Assembly (NCBI GenBank): GCA_018816605.1
Contig: JAHIVS010000565.1
Coordinates: 1 to 16,438, forward strand
Reading direction: 5' to 3'
Origin: Pseudomonadota bacterium
GTDB lineage: Bacteria; Desulfobacterota; Desulfobacteria; Desulfobacterales; Desulfobacteraceae
DNA length: 16,438 bases
Part shown: positions 6,551-14,150 of the stretch, one piece after another
How positions within the stretch are numbered: the stretch's first letter is position 1
Layout: each line of letters begins with the position of its first letter
The notes under the pieces: generated by a model
Databases searched by the model: none
Seen by the model: the letters and a program-made list of their open reading frames with translations, nothing else
What the model was told of the DNA's origin: nothing
Made by a program: the position numbers and the translations under genes

Positions 6551-7816
6551 ATGAACCAACCCCATTCACAAAAAAGCCTGGTTACCTTTATCAGGGATAC
6601 CCTTTTATGGAATTTTACAGGCTCCATCAAGTATCAGCTCTATCTTTGCGCAACCCTGGGCCTCATGGCCACAGGGGTTTTCGGATATGTCATCCAGTTC
6701 AAACAGGGCCTTGCTGCCACCCACATGTCCAATATTGTGTCCTGGGGATTTTACATCTCCAATTTCACCTTTCTGGTGGGAGTGGCGGCAGCAGCCGTCA
6801 TGCTCATCCTTCCTGCTTATATTTTCAATGACAAGGATCTTCACAAGGTGGTCATCATCGGAGAGGTGGTGGCCGTGGGGGCGTTGGTCATGTGCATGAG
6901 CTTTGTGTTTGTGGACCTGGGCCGGCCCCTGCAGTTCTGGCACCTGATTCCGGGAATCGGCCAGCTCAATTTTCCCTCATCCCTTCTGGCCTGGGACATC
7001 CTGGTGCTCAACGGATACCTGGCCCTCAACGCCCTTATCCCGGCCTATATTGTCTATTGCCATTATCATAACCGGGTGCCCGTGGGAAAATACTACAAAC
7101 CCTTTGTCTTTATCTCCATTGGCTGGGCCGTTGCCATCCACATGGTCACGGCCTTTCTCTACCAGGGACTTCCGGCAAGGCCATTCTGGAACAACCCCCT
7201 CATGGGTCCGCGCTTCCTGGCCTCGGCCTTTGCAGCAGGACCGGCCATCATCAGCCTGGTGCTCCATGTGGTCAATTCAGCCACGGATTACAAGATTGAA
7301 AACAAGATTTTCAACAAGCTGAGAATCATCATTGTGGTGGCTGCAATCATTAACCTGCTCATGCTTTTTTCGGAAATTTTCAAGGAATTTTATTTCCCCA
7401 CCCACCACAGCCAGCCGGCCATTTACCTGTTTTTCGGGCTGGAAGGGCACAACTCCCTTGTGCCATGGATCTGGACTGCCATTTCCATCAACCTTCTGGG
7501 AACCCTTATCCTGGCCTTTAACCCGTTTAAGGAGCGCCAGATTTTTCTTTTTCCGGCCCTGATCCTGATCATTGTGGGCATCTGGATTGAAAAGGGCATC
7601 GGCCTGATTGTTCCGGGACTGGTTCCTTCCCCCATGGGCGAAATCATTGACTATGCGCCAAGTTCGGTGGAACTGATGATCACCCTGGGCATCGTGGGTC
7701 TTGGTATGTTTGTGATTACCATGCTCTTGAAACCGGCCCTGATCATTGAACGCGAATACGAACAAAAGAACAGATACGCTTTTCAGGGCACACGCATTCC
7801 TGATGCCGACAGATAA
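6551..7816 (+). CDS. NrfD/DsrP-type quinol-oxidising membrane protein
   Basis: This 421-residue protein has about ten membrane helices, roughly at residues 30-50, 65-92, 100-125, 142-168, 183-204, 215-236, 250-276, 300-322, 328-352 and 371-392. The segments WGFYISNFTFLVGVAAAAV, 'VDLGRPLQFWHL', 'LNFPSSLLAWD' and 'FPTHHSQPAIYLFFGL' followed by 'LVPWIWTA' resemble DsrP and HmcC in sulphate reducers, more than NapH or PsrC. NrfD-family subunits contain no haem of their own and exchange electrons between membrane quinone and a partner ferredoxin, here the gene upstream. It is the last gene of the nap operon and replaces NapC or NapH as the quinol entry point. No terminator is visible in the 14 bases before the convergent gene ends. 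Confidence 0.9.
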   Translation: MNQPHSQKSLVTFIRDTLLWNFTGSIKYQLYLCATLGLMATGVFGYVIQFKQGLAATHMSNIVSWGFYISNFTFLVGVAAAAVMLILPAYIFNDKDLHKVVIIGEVVAVGALVMCMSFVFVDLGRPLQFWHLIPGIGQLNFPSSLLAWDILVLNGYLALNALIPAYIVYCHYHNRVPVGKYYKPFVFISIGWAVAIHMVTAFLYQGLPARPFWNNPLMGPRFLASAFAAGPAIISLVLHVVNSATDYKIENKIFNKLRIIIVVAAIINLLMLFSEIFKEFYFPTHHSQPAIYLFFGLEGHNSLVPWIWTAISINLLGTLILAFNPFKERQIFLFPALILIIVGIWIEKGIGLIVPGLVPSPMGEIIDYAPSSVELMITLGIVGLGMFVITMLLKPALIIEREYEQKNRYAFQGTRIPDADR

Positions 7817-7830
7817 ATCGGCCCGGACAA

Positions 7831-8745
7831 TCAAGATGAAATGGCGGGGGCAACCTCACCCACCCTCTGGCGGCAATGGGTCTCCTGGGTAAAGGAAAGG
7901 AGACAAAAGGATAAAAGAACCCACCCGATCATGGGGATGAATCCAATTTTATAGGCTTCCAGGGAATAGCCCCTTACCCCGTCGACCAGTTGACCTGCCC
8001 AATTTTTGTCCAAAATCAGGCCCACGATCGGCTGGAGCAGCATGGGCCCCATCATCACTCCCATATTGGTCAGGCCGGACACGGTTCCGGACAAGGAAGG
8101 GGGGACCGATTCCCTGGCAAAGGCAAAGCTGACGATCATGCACCCCGAAGAAAAACCGGTCACAAAGAGCGCCATGGCAAGGAGCAAAAACGCAATTCTT
8201 TCCCAAAACAAAACCAATGCCCACCCCAGACAGACCAAAAAACTTCCGAGAATATACACTGGTTTTCGTTTCCCCAAATAATCGGACAGCCATCCGAAAA
8301 AAGGGGAACCCAGTGCCCATCCAACAAGCAAGACAGAGGTAAGCCCTGCCGCCCTGGCAGGGTTTACCTGGTGATGGGATATCAAATAGGGAACCCCCCA
8401 GAGCCCGGAAAACGTAAGGAGACACTCCACGATTCCGCCGGGAATAACGAACAACAGCCAGGTGTTTCTATATCGGGCCAGCCTTAAAAGTCCCCGGCAA
8501 ATACTGGCGCCGGACAAGGGAATCGTCGGAGATATTTTTTCGGTAAAACCCGGATATCCCTTTTCCTGGGGCCAGTCCCTCACAGCAAACCAGATCAGCC
8601 CGCCCAGGGCAAGGGTCATCACACCGGTGACACCAATGACCGTTCGCCAATGGAAGGTGTCCATGAGAAATCGCAAAGGAGGACCTGCGGTAACCGCACC
8701 AACAAGACCGATGGACAGGGCATTGCCCGCAACAAAGGCAACCAT
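7831..8745 (-). pseudogene. Major facilitator transporter, 5'-truncated
   Basis: The frame encodes 304 residues of a major facilitator superfamily (MFS) protein with about eight helices, against about 400 residues and twelve helices in intact members. It opens inside a helix at 'GNALSIGLVGAV' and shows the central loop 'VRDWPQEKGYPG' and the C-domain loop 'GWLSDYLGKRKP' (the loop 8-9 copy of MFS motif A). The first three to four helices and the N-domain motif A are missing. The first ATG (8745) has no ribosome site, and an in-frame stop lies 13 codons upstream at 8784-8782. No matching fragment is evident in the other minus frames up to about 8910. A nitrate/nitrite role is suggested only by position; the nitrate signature motif is not visible. 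Most likely a decayed gene. Confidence 0.65.
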
Positions 8746-8912
8746 AAGCTGGGGGTCCCCAGGGCAAGCGCATCTATCTTTTTATTAGCCAGCCTTATAC
8801 CCGTTCCGGTCGGATTGCCTTTTTGTCGCTGGATAGGCCAGGGGTGCAGGTATCTTGGACAACCATACCTCTATAAATTACATGCGTTGGCCCTGGGAGT
8901 CCTCAATTTTCC

Positions 8913-8942
8913 TTGACACACCCCATGGGGAACGTGTATTTT
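8913..8942 (+). promoter_or_regulatory. Putative promoter of the HD-GYP regulator gene
   Basis: TTGACA (8913-8918) and TATTTT (8937-8942) are separated by 18 bases. The spacer holds the perfect 10-bp palindrome CCCCATGGGG at 8921-8930, a natural place for a repressor or an MerR-like twist. Transcription would start near 8949, about 73 bases before the gene. Confidence 0.5.
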
Positions 8943-8945
8943 TTA

Positions 8946-8966
8946 ACAATGCTCTGGAGGCATTGT
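8946..8966. promoter_or_regulatory. Inverted repeat at the expected transcription start
   Basis: ACAATGC (8946-8952) and GCATTGT (8960-8966) are perfect inverted arms with a 7-base loop. They overlap the predicted start site of the HD-GYP transcript and so could be an operator or a protective 5' hairpin. No T-run follows, which argues against a terminator. Confidence 0.4.
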
Positions 8967-9021
8967 CTTAAAATAGCCTCTCTACTTTCTTCAAAAAGCG
9001 ACGACCATTAACAGAGGACCC

Positions 9022-10107
9022 ATGCCCAAGAAGTTTAAAAAGCTATCGCCTGTTAAGGCACAGATTCTGATCGTGGACGATGACTTGGCCATCCTGAATC
9101 TGTTTGAAAGGGCCATGAGGGTGGCCGGTCACAATTGCGCTGTTGCCCATGACGGGAAATCAGCTCTTTCCATGCTCGCCCGGGCATCCTTTGACCTGGT
9201 GATCACGGACATCAATATGCCGGAAATGAGCGGGATTGAACTGGCCACACAGATTCTCACCGATTTCCCCACAGACGTCATTGTGATGACGGGCCAGTCA
9301 ACGGGCTACCAATACGACGAAATCATCAATATCGGTGCCAGCGACTTTGTTGAAAAACCCTTTTCCATCCAGGAAATCATCTTGAGAATCCAGCGGGTAT
9401 TGCGGGAACGCCGCCTTAAGGAAGAAGCCAAAAACTCCCATGAAGAGCTCAAGCAGGCCTATGTGGATTCCATTCATCGCCTGGTCATGGCATCGGAATT
9501 CAAGGATGAAAACACAGGGGACCACATTGTCCGGATCGGAGAGTATTCGTCCTTGATCAGCCGGAAACTCAATCAATCCGACCAATTTATTGAAACCATC
9601 AGCTATGCTGCCCCCATGCACGATGTCGGGAAAATAGGGATTCCGGATATTATCCTGCTCAAACCGGGGCAATTGACCCAGGATGAGTTTAACACCATGA
9701 AACGCCATACCCTTATCGGCGCAAAACTCTTGTCCCGGTCAAAATCCAGAATACTCCAGATGGCCAGGGAAATTGCCCTGTTTCACCATGAGAAATTTAA
9801 TGGAACCGGGTATCCAAAGGGACTCTCAGGAACAAAAATCCCCCTTTCCGGAAGAATTGTGGCCATTGCAGACACCTTTGACGCGTTGACCTCCAAACGG
9901 CCCTATAAGGACCCCTACCCCCCGGAGATGGTGTATGACATGATCAAAAGGGAAAAGGGCGGTCATTTTGACCCGGAAATCACGGATATTTTTCTGGAAA
10001 ATTTTGACACCTTTGTGGAGATCAGGACACAATCCGGCGGCCTGACCCAGGTACAACTTGAACATTTCAAACTCAGTGAAAGAGACCAAACCCGAATCCG
10101 GACATGA
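9022..10107 (+). CDS. Response regulator with HD-GYP output domain
   Basis: This 361-residue protein has a receiver domain (about residues 13-130) with the acidic pair D20/D21, phosphoacceptor D63 in 'ITDINMPE', T90 and K112. A coiled linker (130-148) follows, then an HD-GYP domain with H200-D201 in 'MHDVGKIGIPD', K204, H229, H255-H256, the GTGYP motif at 261-265 and D284. HD-GYP proteins of this type hydrolyse cyclic di-GMP, and all metal-site residues I can check are present, so it should be active. Phosphorylation by an unknown histidine kinase would control it; no kinase is in the window. The stand-alone receiver gene lies 12 bases downstream. The start follows AGAGGA. Confidence 0.93.
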   Translation: MPKKFKKLSPVKAQILIVDDDLAILNLFERAMRVAGHNCAVAHDGKSALSMLARASFDLVITDINMPEMSGIELATQILTDFPTDVIVMTGQSTGYQYDEIINIGASDFVEKPFSIQEIILRIQRVLRERRLKEEAKNSHEELKQAYVDSIHRLVMASEFKDENTGDHIVRIGEYSSLISRKLNQSDQFIETISYAAPMHDVGKIGIPDIILLKPGQLTQDEFNTMKRHTLIGAKLLSRSKSRILQMAREIALFHHEKFNGTGYPKGLSGTKIPLSGRIVAIADTFDALTSKRPYKDPYPPEMVYDMIKREKGGHFDPEITDIFLENFDTFVEIRTQSGGLTQVQLEHFKLSERDQTRIRT

Positions 10108-10119
10108 TAAGGAGACACA

Positions 10120-10503
10120 ATGCCCCGACAAATACTGGTAATTGACGACGAAAAATCCATCTGTTCCCTGCTCAGGCAATTGTTTGAGCGACAGGGCTAC
10201 CAGGTCCTTCTGGCGGGCAGTGGAAACACGGGTATCCGACTCTTTAAGGAAAACCCAGTGGACCTGGTGATCGTGGACCTGATCATGCCGGAAAAAGACG
10301 GCATTGAAACCATCCGGGAACTCAAGCTTCTTGATGCTGACATAAAAATAATCGCCATTTCAGGGGGCGGGGTTATCCGGCCGGATTTGTATCTGAAGCT
10401 GGCCAGAAAATTCGGCGCCATCTATTCATTCCAGAAACCGATCCAGAATGATGAAATGCTGGCCTTTGTGAAACATTTATTTGACCAACACACTGGGGCC
10501 TGA
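10120..10503 (+). CDS. Stand-alone receiver-domain protein (CheY-like)
   Basis: The 127-residue protein is a single receiver domain with acidic residues D9/D10, phosphoacceptor D53 in 'IVDLIMPEKDG', S81 and K106. There is no output domain, so it acts through protein contacts, as in a phosphorelay or by binding a partner. AAGGAG lies six bases before the ATG, and the gene is 12 bases after the HD-GYP gene, so both are very likely co-transcribed. The 'ISGGG' stretch at 80-84 is common in delta-proteobacterial receiver proteins. Its partners cannot be told from this window. Confidence 0.9.
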   Translation: MPRQILVIDDEKSICSLLRQLFERQGYQVLLAGSGNTGIRLFKENPVDLVIVDLIMPEKDGIETIRELKLLDADIKIIAISGGGVIRPDLYLKLARKFGAIYSFQKPIQNDEMLAFVKHLFDQHTGA

Positions 10504-10555
10504 TCGAAACCGTTAACAGGCATAAGATTCTCCGGCAAAACCCCTATTTTTTCAT

Positions 10556-10583
10556 TTGACAATTGAAAACAAGTCCTTAATAT
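10556..10583 (+). promoter_or_regulatory. Putative promoter of the prolyl isomerase gene
   Basis: TTGACA (10556-10561) is followed after 16 bases by TAATAT (10578-10583). Transcription would start near 10590, about 30 bases before the ATG at 10619, which is preceded by AAGGAG. This suggests the isomerase gene is expressed separately from the receiver genes. Confidence 0.5.
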
Positions 10584-10618
10584 TGGAGGCATATTTTTTT
10601 TAATTTAAGGAGATACCC

Positions 10619-11149
10619 ATGGCAGACCTGACAGCTATAATGAAAACCAGCAAGGGCACTATCCGCATCAAATTATTTGCAGATCTCACCCCTTTTACCT
10701 GTGGAAATTTTGTAAACCTTGGCAAAAGAGAATATTACAATGGTCTTAAATTCCACCGGGTCATCCCGGACTTCATGATCCAGGGCGGATGTCCCTTTGG
10801 AAATGGCATGGGCGGTCCAGGGTATGAATTTGCAGATGAATTCAAAAAAGAACTGAAACATGAACGAGCCGGTATTCTTTCCATGGCCAATGCAGGACCC
10901 GGCACAAACGGCAGTCAGTTTTTCATCACCCATGGTCCCACCCCCCACCTTGACGGAATGCACACGGTTTTTGGTGCGGTTGAGACAGATGAGGACCAGA
11001 AAACTGTGGACAGCATTGTCCAGGGAGACATCATTGAAACCATTACCTTCCAGGGAAATGTCGGCGCCCTCTTAAAAAAGGTAAAACCCAAAGTGGATGA
11101 ATGGAATAAAATATTGAACAAATCCTTTCCCAAACTTCCCAAAGCGTAA
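10619..11149 (+). CDS. Cyclophilin-type peptidyl-prolyl cis-trans isomerase
   Basis: This 176-residue enzyme catalyses cis-trans isomerisation of peptide bonds before proline and assists folding. The cyclophilin core shows '[14 protein letters not shown]' (catalytic R47, with F52 and Q55), '[12 protein letters not shown]' at 93-104, and '[10 protein letters not shown]' at 110-119. H110 stands where human cyclophilin A has tryptophan, as is usual in bacterial members with low cyclosporin affinity. There is no signal peptide, so it is cytoplasmic. A C-terminal tail of about 30 lysine-rich residues follows the core. AAGGAG precedes the ATG. It has its own promoter and a strong terminator, so it appears monocistronic. 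Confidence 0.93.
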   Translation: MADLTAIMKTSKGTIRIKLFADLTPFTCGNFVNLGKREYYNGLKFHRVIPDFMIQGGCPFGNGMGGPGYEFADEFKKELKHERAGILSMANAGPGTNGSQFFITHGPTPHLDGMHTVFGAVETDEDQKTVDSIVQGDIIETITFQGNVGALLKKVKPKVDEWNKILNKSFPKLPKA

Positions 11150-11170
11150 CTCGTCACCAGGGCGAAACCA

Positions 11171-11210
11171 AAGAAGCCGGATTGAGATACCCATCCGGCT
11201 TCTTTTTATT
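11171..11210 (+). terminator. Rho-independent terminator after the prolyl isomerase gene
   Basis: AAGAAGCCGGAT (11171-11182) and ATCCGGCTTCTT (11193-11204) form a perfect 12-bp stem with a 10-base loop. The right arm runs into a T-rich tail (11203-11210). It lies 22 bases after the isomerase stop. The stem may also help to stop the convergent minus-strand gene, though the T-run on that side is weaker. Confidence 0.93.
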
Positions 11211-11226
11211 TTCTTAAAACCGATCC

Positions 11227-11610
11227 CTATGACAAATCAAGATACAGCGGAATCACGTGAAGTGACGAACTGTTTTCTTCGGTTTCTCCCAGGCGCCAGC
11301 TTGTCACGGAAATACCGGATGCTTCAATTTTGCTGATCATGCCTTTGATATCAATCAGAGGGTGACGCTTGAAAACTGCGGGAAGCCCGTAGGTCAGATT
11401 ACAGACCAGACATTTCCCGGGCCGCTGAACCAGATTAAAGGCCAGCACGATCCTGCCGGGTGTTGCTGAAATGAACTCCAACCGGATATCATAGGCACCC
11501 TCTGATGCGTCCCCGTATAATGCCTCAAAAAACTGATCGCTTTTTTCAGGGGGTAAAAGACTGTCCAAAAAATCCTGGGTGGCTATTTTTTCTAAACCAG
11601 TCGAATTCAT
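11227..11610 (-). CDS. Conserved-looking protein of unknown function
   Basis: I do not recognise this 127-residue protein. It has no signal peptide or membrane helix. A central region of beta character, 'YDIRLEFISATPGRIVLAFNL' in two halves at 40-60, is followed by one CxxC (C67, C70) in 'PGKCLVCNLTYGLP' and a helix 'IDIKGMISKIEA'. The CxxC could bind metal or form a disulphide. An upstream GTG pair at 11622 and 11619 overlaps or abuts the AAGGAG site (11627-11622), so ATG 11610 is the better start, at 11 bases spacing. The gene stands alone, convergent with the isomerase gene and divergent from the glycosyltransferase gene. Codon use looks genuine and no overlapping frame competes. Confidence 0.65.
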   Translation of the reverse strand: MNSTGLEKIATQDFLDSLLPPEKSDQFFEALYGDASEGAYDIRLEFISATPGRIVLAFNLVQRPGKCLVCNLTYGLPAVFKRHPLIDIKGMISKIEASGISVTSWRLGETEENSSSLHVIPLYLDLS

Positions 11611-11763
11611 TCTAATCACCACTCCTTTATCCGATAAAATGTCAAACCATAAGTTTCCTTTCTATTCGACCTGCCGGATAAAATCAAGAGTTAAAAAAGA
11701 TTCCAAGAAATGGAAGGGGCAAAGAATCTGTTCTTTTTCAATAATTTATGATAAAAATTGTTC

Positions 11764-12474
11764 ATGAGCCCAAAACTGTCCATTATCATTCCGGTTTACC
11801 GGGAGGCAGACGTCATATCTGCCGCCATCCATGCCATTTTGGATCTAAAAGTCCCCATCCCCTTTGAAATTATTGTATGCGACGGGGAAGACTGCCGGTC
11901 TACGCTGAAACATCTTGCGGCAGACAATACCCTCTTTCCCCGGCACCCGGTTAAACAGATAAGCTCTCCCAAGGGCAGGGGGCCCCAGTTGAATGCAGGG
12001 GCCAAAGCCGCTGCCGGAGAATTGTTTTTTTTTCTCCATGTTGACACCCGGATTGATCAGAAAGGGATGGACCTGATGGTAACGGCCTGGCAAACCCAAG
12101 CGGATCCTCTTTTTTGCGGTGCTTTTGACCTTCACATTGCTTCAAAAAAAAAGGTTTTCCGGCTGATTGAAAAAATAGCCTCGGCCCGTTCCCGGCTCAC
12201 CAAAATACCCTATGGAGACCAGGGACTTTTTATGTCACGGCGATTGTTTGAACGAATAAATGGATTTCCAGACATTCCCATCATGGAAGATGTGGGGCTG
12301 ATGGCAAAGGTAAAAAGGCTTTCCATTGACCCTGTCTTCCTGCCCCATACCATTGCCACCTCTGCCCGTCGCTGGGAAGACCAGGGAATCCTATTCACCA
12401 GTTTCAGAAACTGGATACTCATCATTCTCTATGCCCTGGGAATCCCCCCCGGGGTTCTGGCAAAATACTATTAG
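11764..12474 (+). CDS. GT2-family glycosyltransferase, TIGR04283 type
   Basis: The 236-residue protein is a family 2 glycosyltransferase. It opens with 'LSIIIPVYRE', then the nucleotide-site D40 in 'IVCDGE', 'KGRGPQLNAGAKAAAGELFFFLHVDTR' split at 70-96 with the metal-site D94, 'YGDQGLFMSRRLFERINGFPD' from 150 on, E175-D176 and 'TSARRWE' at 199-205. This set is typical of the group named TIGR04283, arsenosugar biosynthesis-associated glycosyltransferases, though no arsenic methylase or radical SAM partner is in the window. The sugar donor and acceptor are unknown. A C-terminal hydrophobic stretch (216-228) may touch the membrane. No good ribosome site precedes ATG 11764. Its 3' end overlaps the convergent DUF2064 gene by 84 bases. 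Confidence 0.88.
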   Translation: MSPKLSIIIPVYREADVISAAIHAILDLKVPIPFEIIVCDGEDCRSTLKHLAADNTLFPRHPVKQISSPKGRGPQLNAGAKAAAGELFFFLHVDTRIDQKGMDLMVTAWQTQADPLFCGAFDLHIASKKKVFRLIEKIASARSRLTKIPYGDQGLFMSRRLFERINGFPDIPIMEDVGLMAKVKRLSIDPVFLPHTIATSARRWEDQGILFTSFRNWILIILYALGIPPGVLAKYY

Positions 12475-13092
12475 ATCTTCAAGTGTATCAATGTCCTGGA
12501 GGGTCGGCAGAATGCCTGCGGACATGCCCAGGATCCTGGCTTTATCCATGGTGGCTGAAAAGACATTCTTTGTTCCCCAGGCCATTTGACAAAAAAGTTC
12601 TCTGCAAAACCCCTCCCTGCGAAACCCGATGAGCCAATACCCCCCGTCCACGCTGGGACCGATGACCACATCCTTTTGGTCCAGAATATCCAGGGCGGTC
12701 AACAGATGGTGGGCACGGATATCCGGGACATCCGTGCCCACCAGAACCGCTTTACAGGCACCCGCATCAAAGACCCGGGACAGGGCATTGCCCATGCGCT
12801 GCCCCAGATCGTCTCCGGCCTGGGGCATATAAGCATGATCCGGCCCCAGCCAGTCTTCCACCAAGGCCTGTCTGTTCTCCGGAAAAAAACAGATACAATG
12901 GTCCCTGCCCGAAGTTTCAACCGCAGACAGGGCTTTTTGAACAAAGCCTTTATATAGGGCCAGGGCTTTTTCTTCCCCTATCTTGCTGGCAAGGCGGGTC
13001 TTGACCCGCCCTTTTTCAGGCGCCCTTAAAAAAATGAGAAGCGTTTCTTTATTTTTCAGATCCAATCGGATAGTCCATTCCTTTCCAGGCAT
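12391..13092 (-). CDS. TIGR04282/DUF2064 nucleotidyl- or glycosyltransferase-like protein
   Basis: The product, about 233 residues, matches the DUF2064/TIGR04282 family, which has a GT-A-like fold related to CofC. Diagnostic segments are 'FLRAPEKGRVKTRLA' at 21-35, 'QAGDDLGQRMGNAL', 'VLVGTDVPDI' at 117-125 and 'VIGPSVDGGYWLIGF' at 143-157. The family is often encoded beside TIGR04283 glycosyltransferases, as here, but the genes converge instead of sharing an operon. The start is uncertain. ATG 13092 has GGTGG five bases before it and overlaps the rhodanese gene by 44 bases; TTG 13065 would give the usual shorter N-terminus. The last 27 residues lie over the 3' end of the glycosyltransferase gene on the other strand and are beyond the conserved family core. 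Confidence 0.85.
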   Translation of the reverse strand: MPGKEWTIRLDLKNKETLLIFLRAPEKGRVKTRLASKIGEEKALALYKGFVQKALSAVETSGRDHCICFFPENRQALVEDWLGPDHAYMPQAGDDLGQRMGNALSRVFDAGACKAVLVGTDVPDIRAHHLLTALDILDQKDVVIGPSVDGGYWLIGFRREGFCRELFCQMAWGTKNVFSATMDKARILGMSAGILPTLQDIDTLEDLIVFCQNPGGDSQGIENDEYPVSETGE

Positions 13093-13585
13093 AAATACCA
13101 CCGGCAAACCGATACACATTTTTGTATCCCAGCCGTTTGGCCCACATGGCACCATTGTGGCTTCGGGTACACTTGACAAAACCGCAGTATACCACAATCA
13201 AGCGATCTTTGTCAGCCCCGAGAAGGGCTGTAAAGGCGTCCTGGGTTTTCTGGTCTGTCTGGGCAGCATCCCAGGTCTCCATTTCCGGAATGGGAAACAA
13301 AAACTGGACCGCCCCCGGGACATGTTCCTTTTTATAACTTTCCTCATAGGGCATGGTATCCACAAGCAGCATTTGTTTTTTCTGGTCCTGCCAGAGTTTG
13401 AGTTCTTCTGTCGTCACCAGGTCATACCCGCCCCTTTTTACCTCCTGAACCAGTTTTACCGCCCCTTTTTCCTTTTCCAACTCCTCTTTAAACTTGCCGC
13501 CCAAAAAGGCATGGGCCGGCAGGCATAAAAAAGATATCAGTAAAAACACCAGTAAAAAACTGAATTTGTGTTGCATTGCTTTCAT
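13049..13585 (-). CDS. Exported rhodanese-like protein
   Basis: This 178-residue protein has a signal peptide (hydrophobic 9-21, likely cut after A26) and one rhodanese domain from about residue 54 to 175. Its features are 'LLVDTMPYEESYKKEHVPGAVQF' around 73-95, the active loop 'VYCGFVKCTRS' with C134, C139 and R141, and 'GYKNVYRFAGGIYAWKG'. Rhodaneses carry sulphur as a persulphide on the loop cysteine. Here two cysteines flank the loop, so a disulphide or a longer loop is possible. The mature part would be periplasmic. GAAGGAG lies seven bases before the ATG. The MauE-like gene ends 28 bases upstream and the DUF2064 gene overlaps its end, so all three form one operon. Confidence 0.9.
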   Translation of the reverse strand: MKAMQHKFSFLLVFLLISFLCLPAHAFLGGKFKEELEKEKGAVKLVQEVKRGGYDLVTTEELKLWQDQKKQMLLVDTMPYEESYKKEHVPGAVQFLFPIPEMETWDAAQTDQKTQDAFTALLGADKDRLIVVYCGFVKCTRSHNGAMWAKRLGYKNVYRFAGGIYAWKGMDYPIGSEK

Positions 13586-13613
13586 TTTTGTTCTCCTTCA
13601 ACTTTGTTTAATT

Positions 13614-14084
13614 TTAATTTTGTTTATTGAACCACAGCGGAACGGGCCGATGCCCTGTTTTATGCCGCCACAAAAAAAGATACCCTGAAACCGCCAGCAG
13701 GGCCAGATCCCGGTAAAGGGCCGTGTACAATCCCTGGAATGCAGCAGCTTCCGGATCTCCGGGTCCGAAACAGCCGCAATCGATATCATACCCCATATGG
13801 ATGGCATGGCCGATAGCCGCCATAAATCCCAGAACCAGAACCAGTATCCCGCCGAGGCAAAACCGGATATCCAGAACCAGTCCTCCCCCTAAAACAATCT
13901 CAGCTGCCACAATCATGACGGCTGCCGGGAAACTTAAGCTGCCGGGAATAATGGCAAAGGCCTGGATGGTCTTTGAAAAAAAAACCAAATCCATGGATTT
14001 TGCCAAACCGGAAACCAAAAACATCACCCCTAAAAAGATCCGTAACACCCTGTAAGGGGTGGGAGATAAAAACACGCCCCCCAT
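13614..14084 (-). CDS. MauE/DoxX-like membrane protein
   Basis: The 156-residue product has four predicted membrane helices at about 11-30, 52-72, 76-97 and 123-140. It belongs to the MauE/DoxX superfamily, shown by 'RIFLGVMFLVSGLAKSMD' in the first helix and the 'IDCGCFGPGD' loop at 101-110 with C103 and C105 facing the periplasm. MauE-type proteins are thought to help disulphide or quinone-linked redox steps at the membrane, and the adjacent exported rhodanese suggests a thiol- or sulphur-linked pair. The true start is ATG 14084, six bases after AAGGA; the longer reading begins with TTG at 14102 and spans that ribosome site. It is the first gene of the minus-strand operon. Confidence 0.85.
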   Translation of the reverse strand: MGGVFLSPTPYRVLRIFLGVMFLVSGLAKSMDLVFFSKTIQAFAIIPGSLSFPAAVMIVAAEIVLGGGLVLDIRFCLGGILVLVLGFMAAIGHAIHMGYDIDCGCFGPGDPEAAAFQGLYTALYRDLALLAVSGYLFLWRHKTGHRPVPLWFNKQN

Positions 14085-14150
14085 AAAAATTCCTTTTTTC
14101 AACCATATCCGTAAACGATACTGCCAAAACTGCGGCTGACACTGGGGGCT

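Noticed and set aside
7277..7834. 185-codon open frame on the minus strand
   Set aside because: It mirrors the NrfD-type gene; its polar, histidine- and lysine-rich translation is the usual shadow of a membrane protein.
7831..8745. NarK nitrate/nitrite carrier
   Set aside because: Position beside nap invites this name, but the glycine-rich nitrate signature is not seen, and the decisive first helices are missing.
12983..13528. 181-codon open frame on the plus strand
   Set aside because: It is antisense to the rhodanese gene, which has a signal peptide, an active loop and a good ribosome site.
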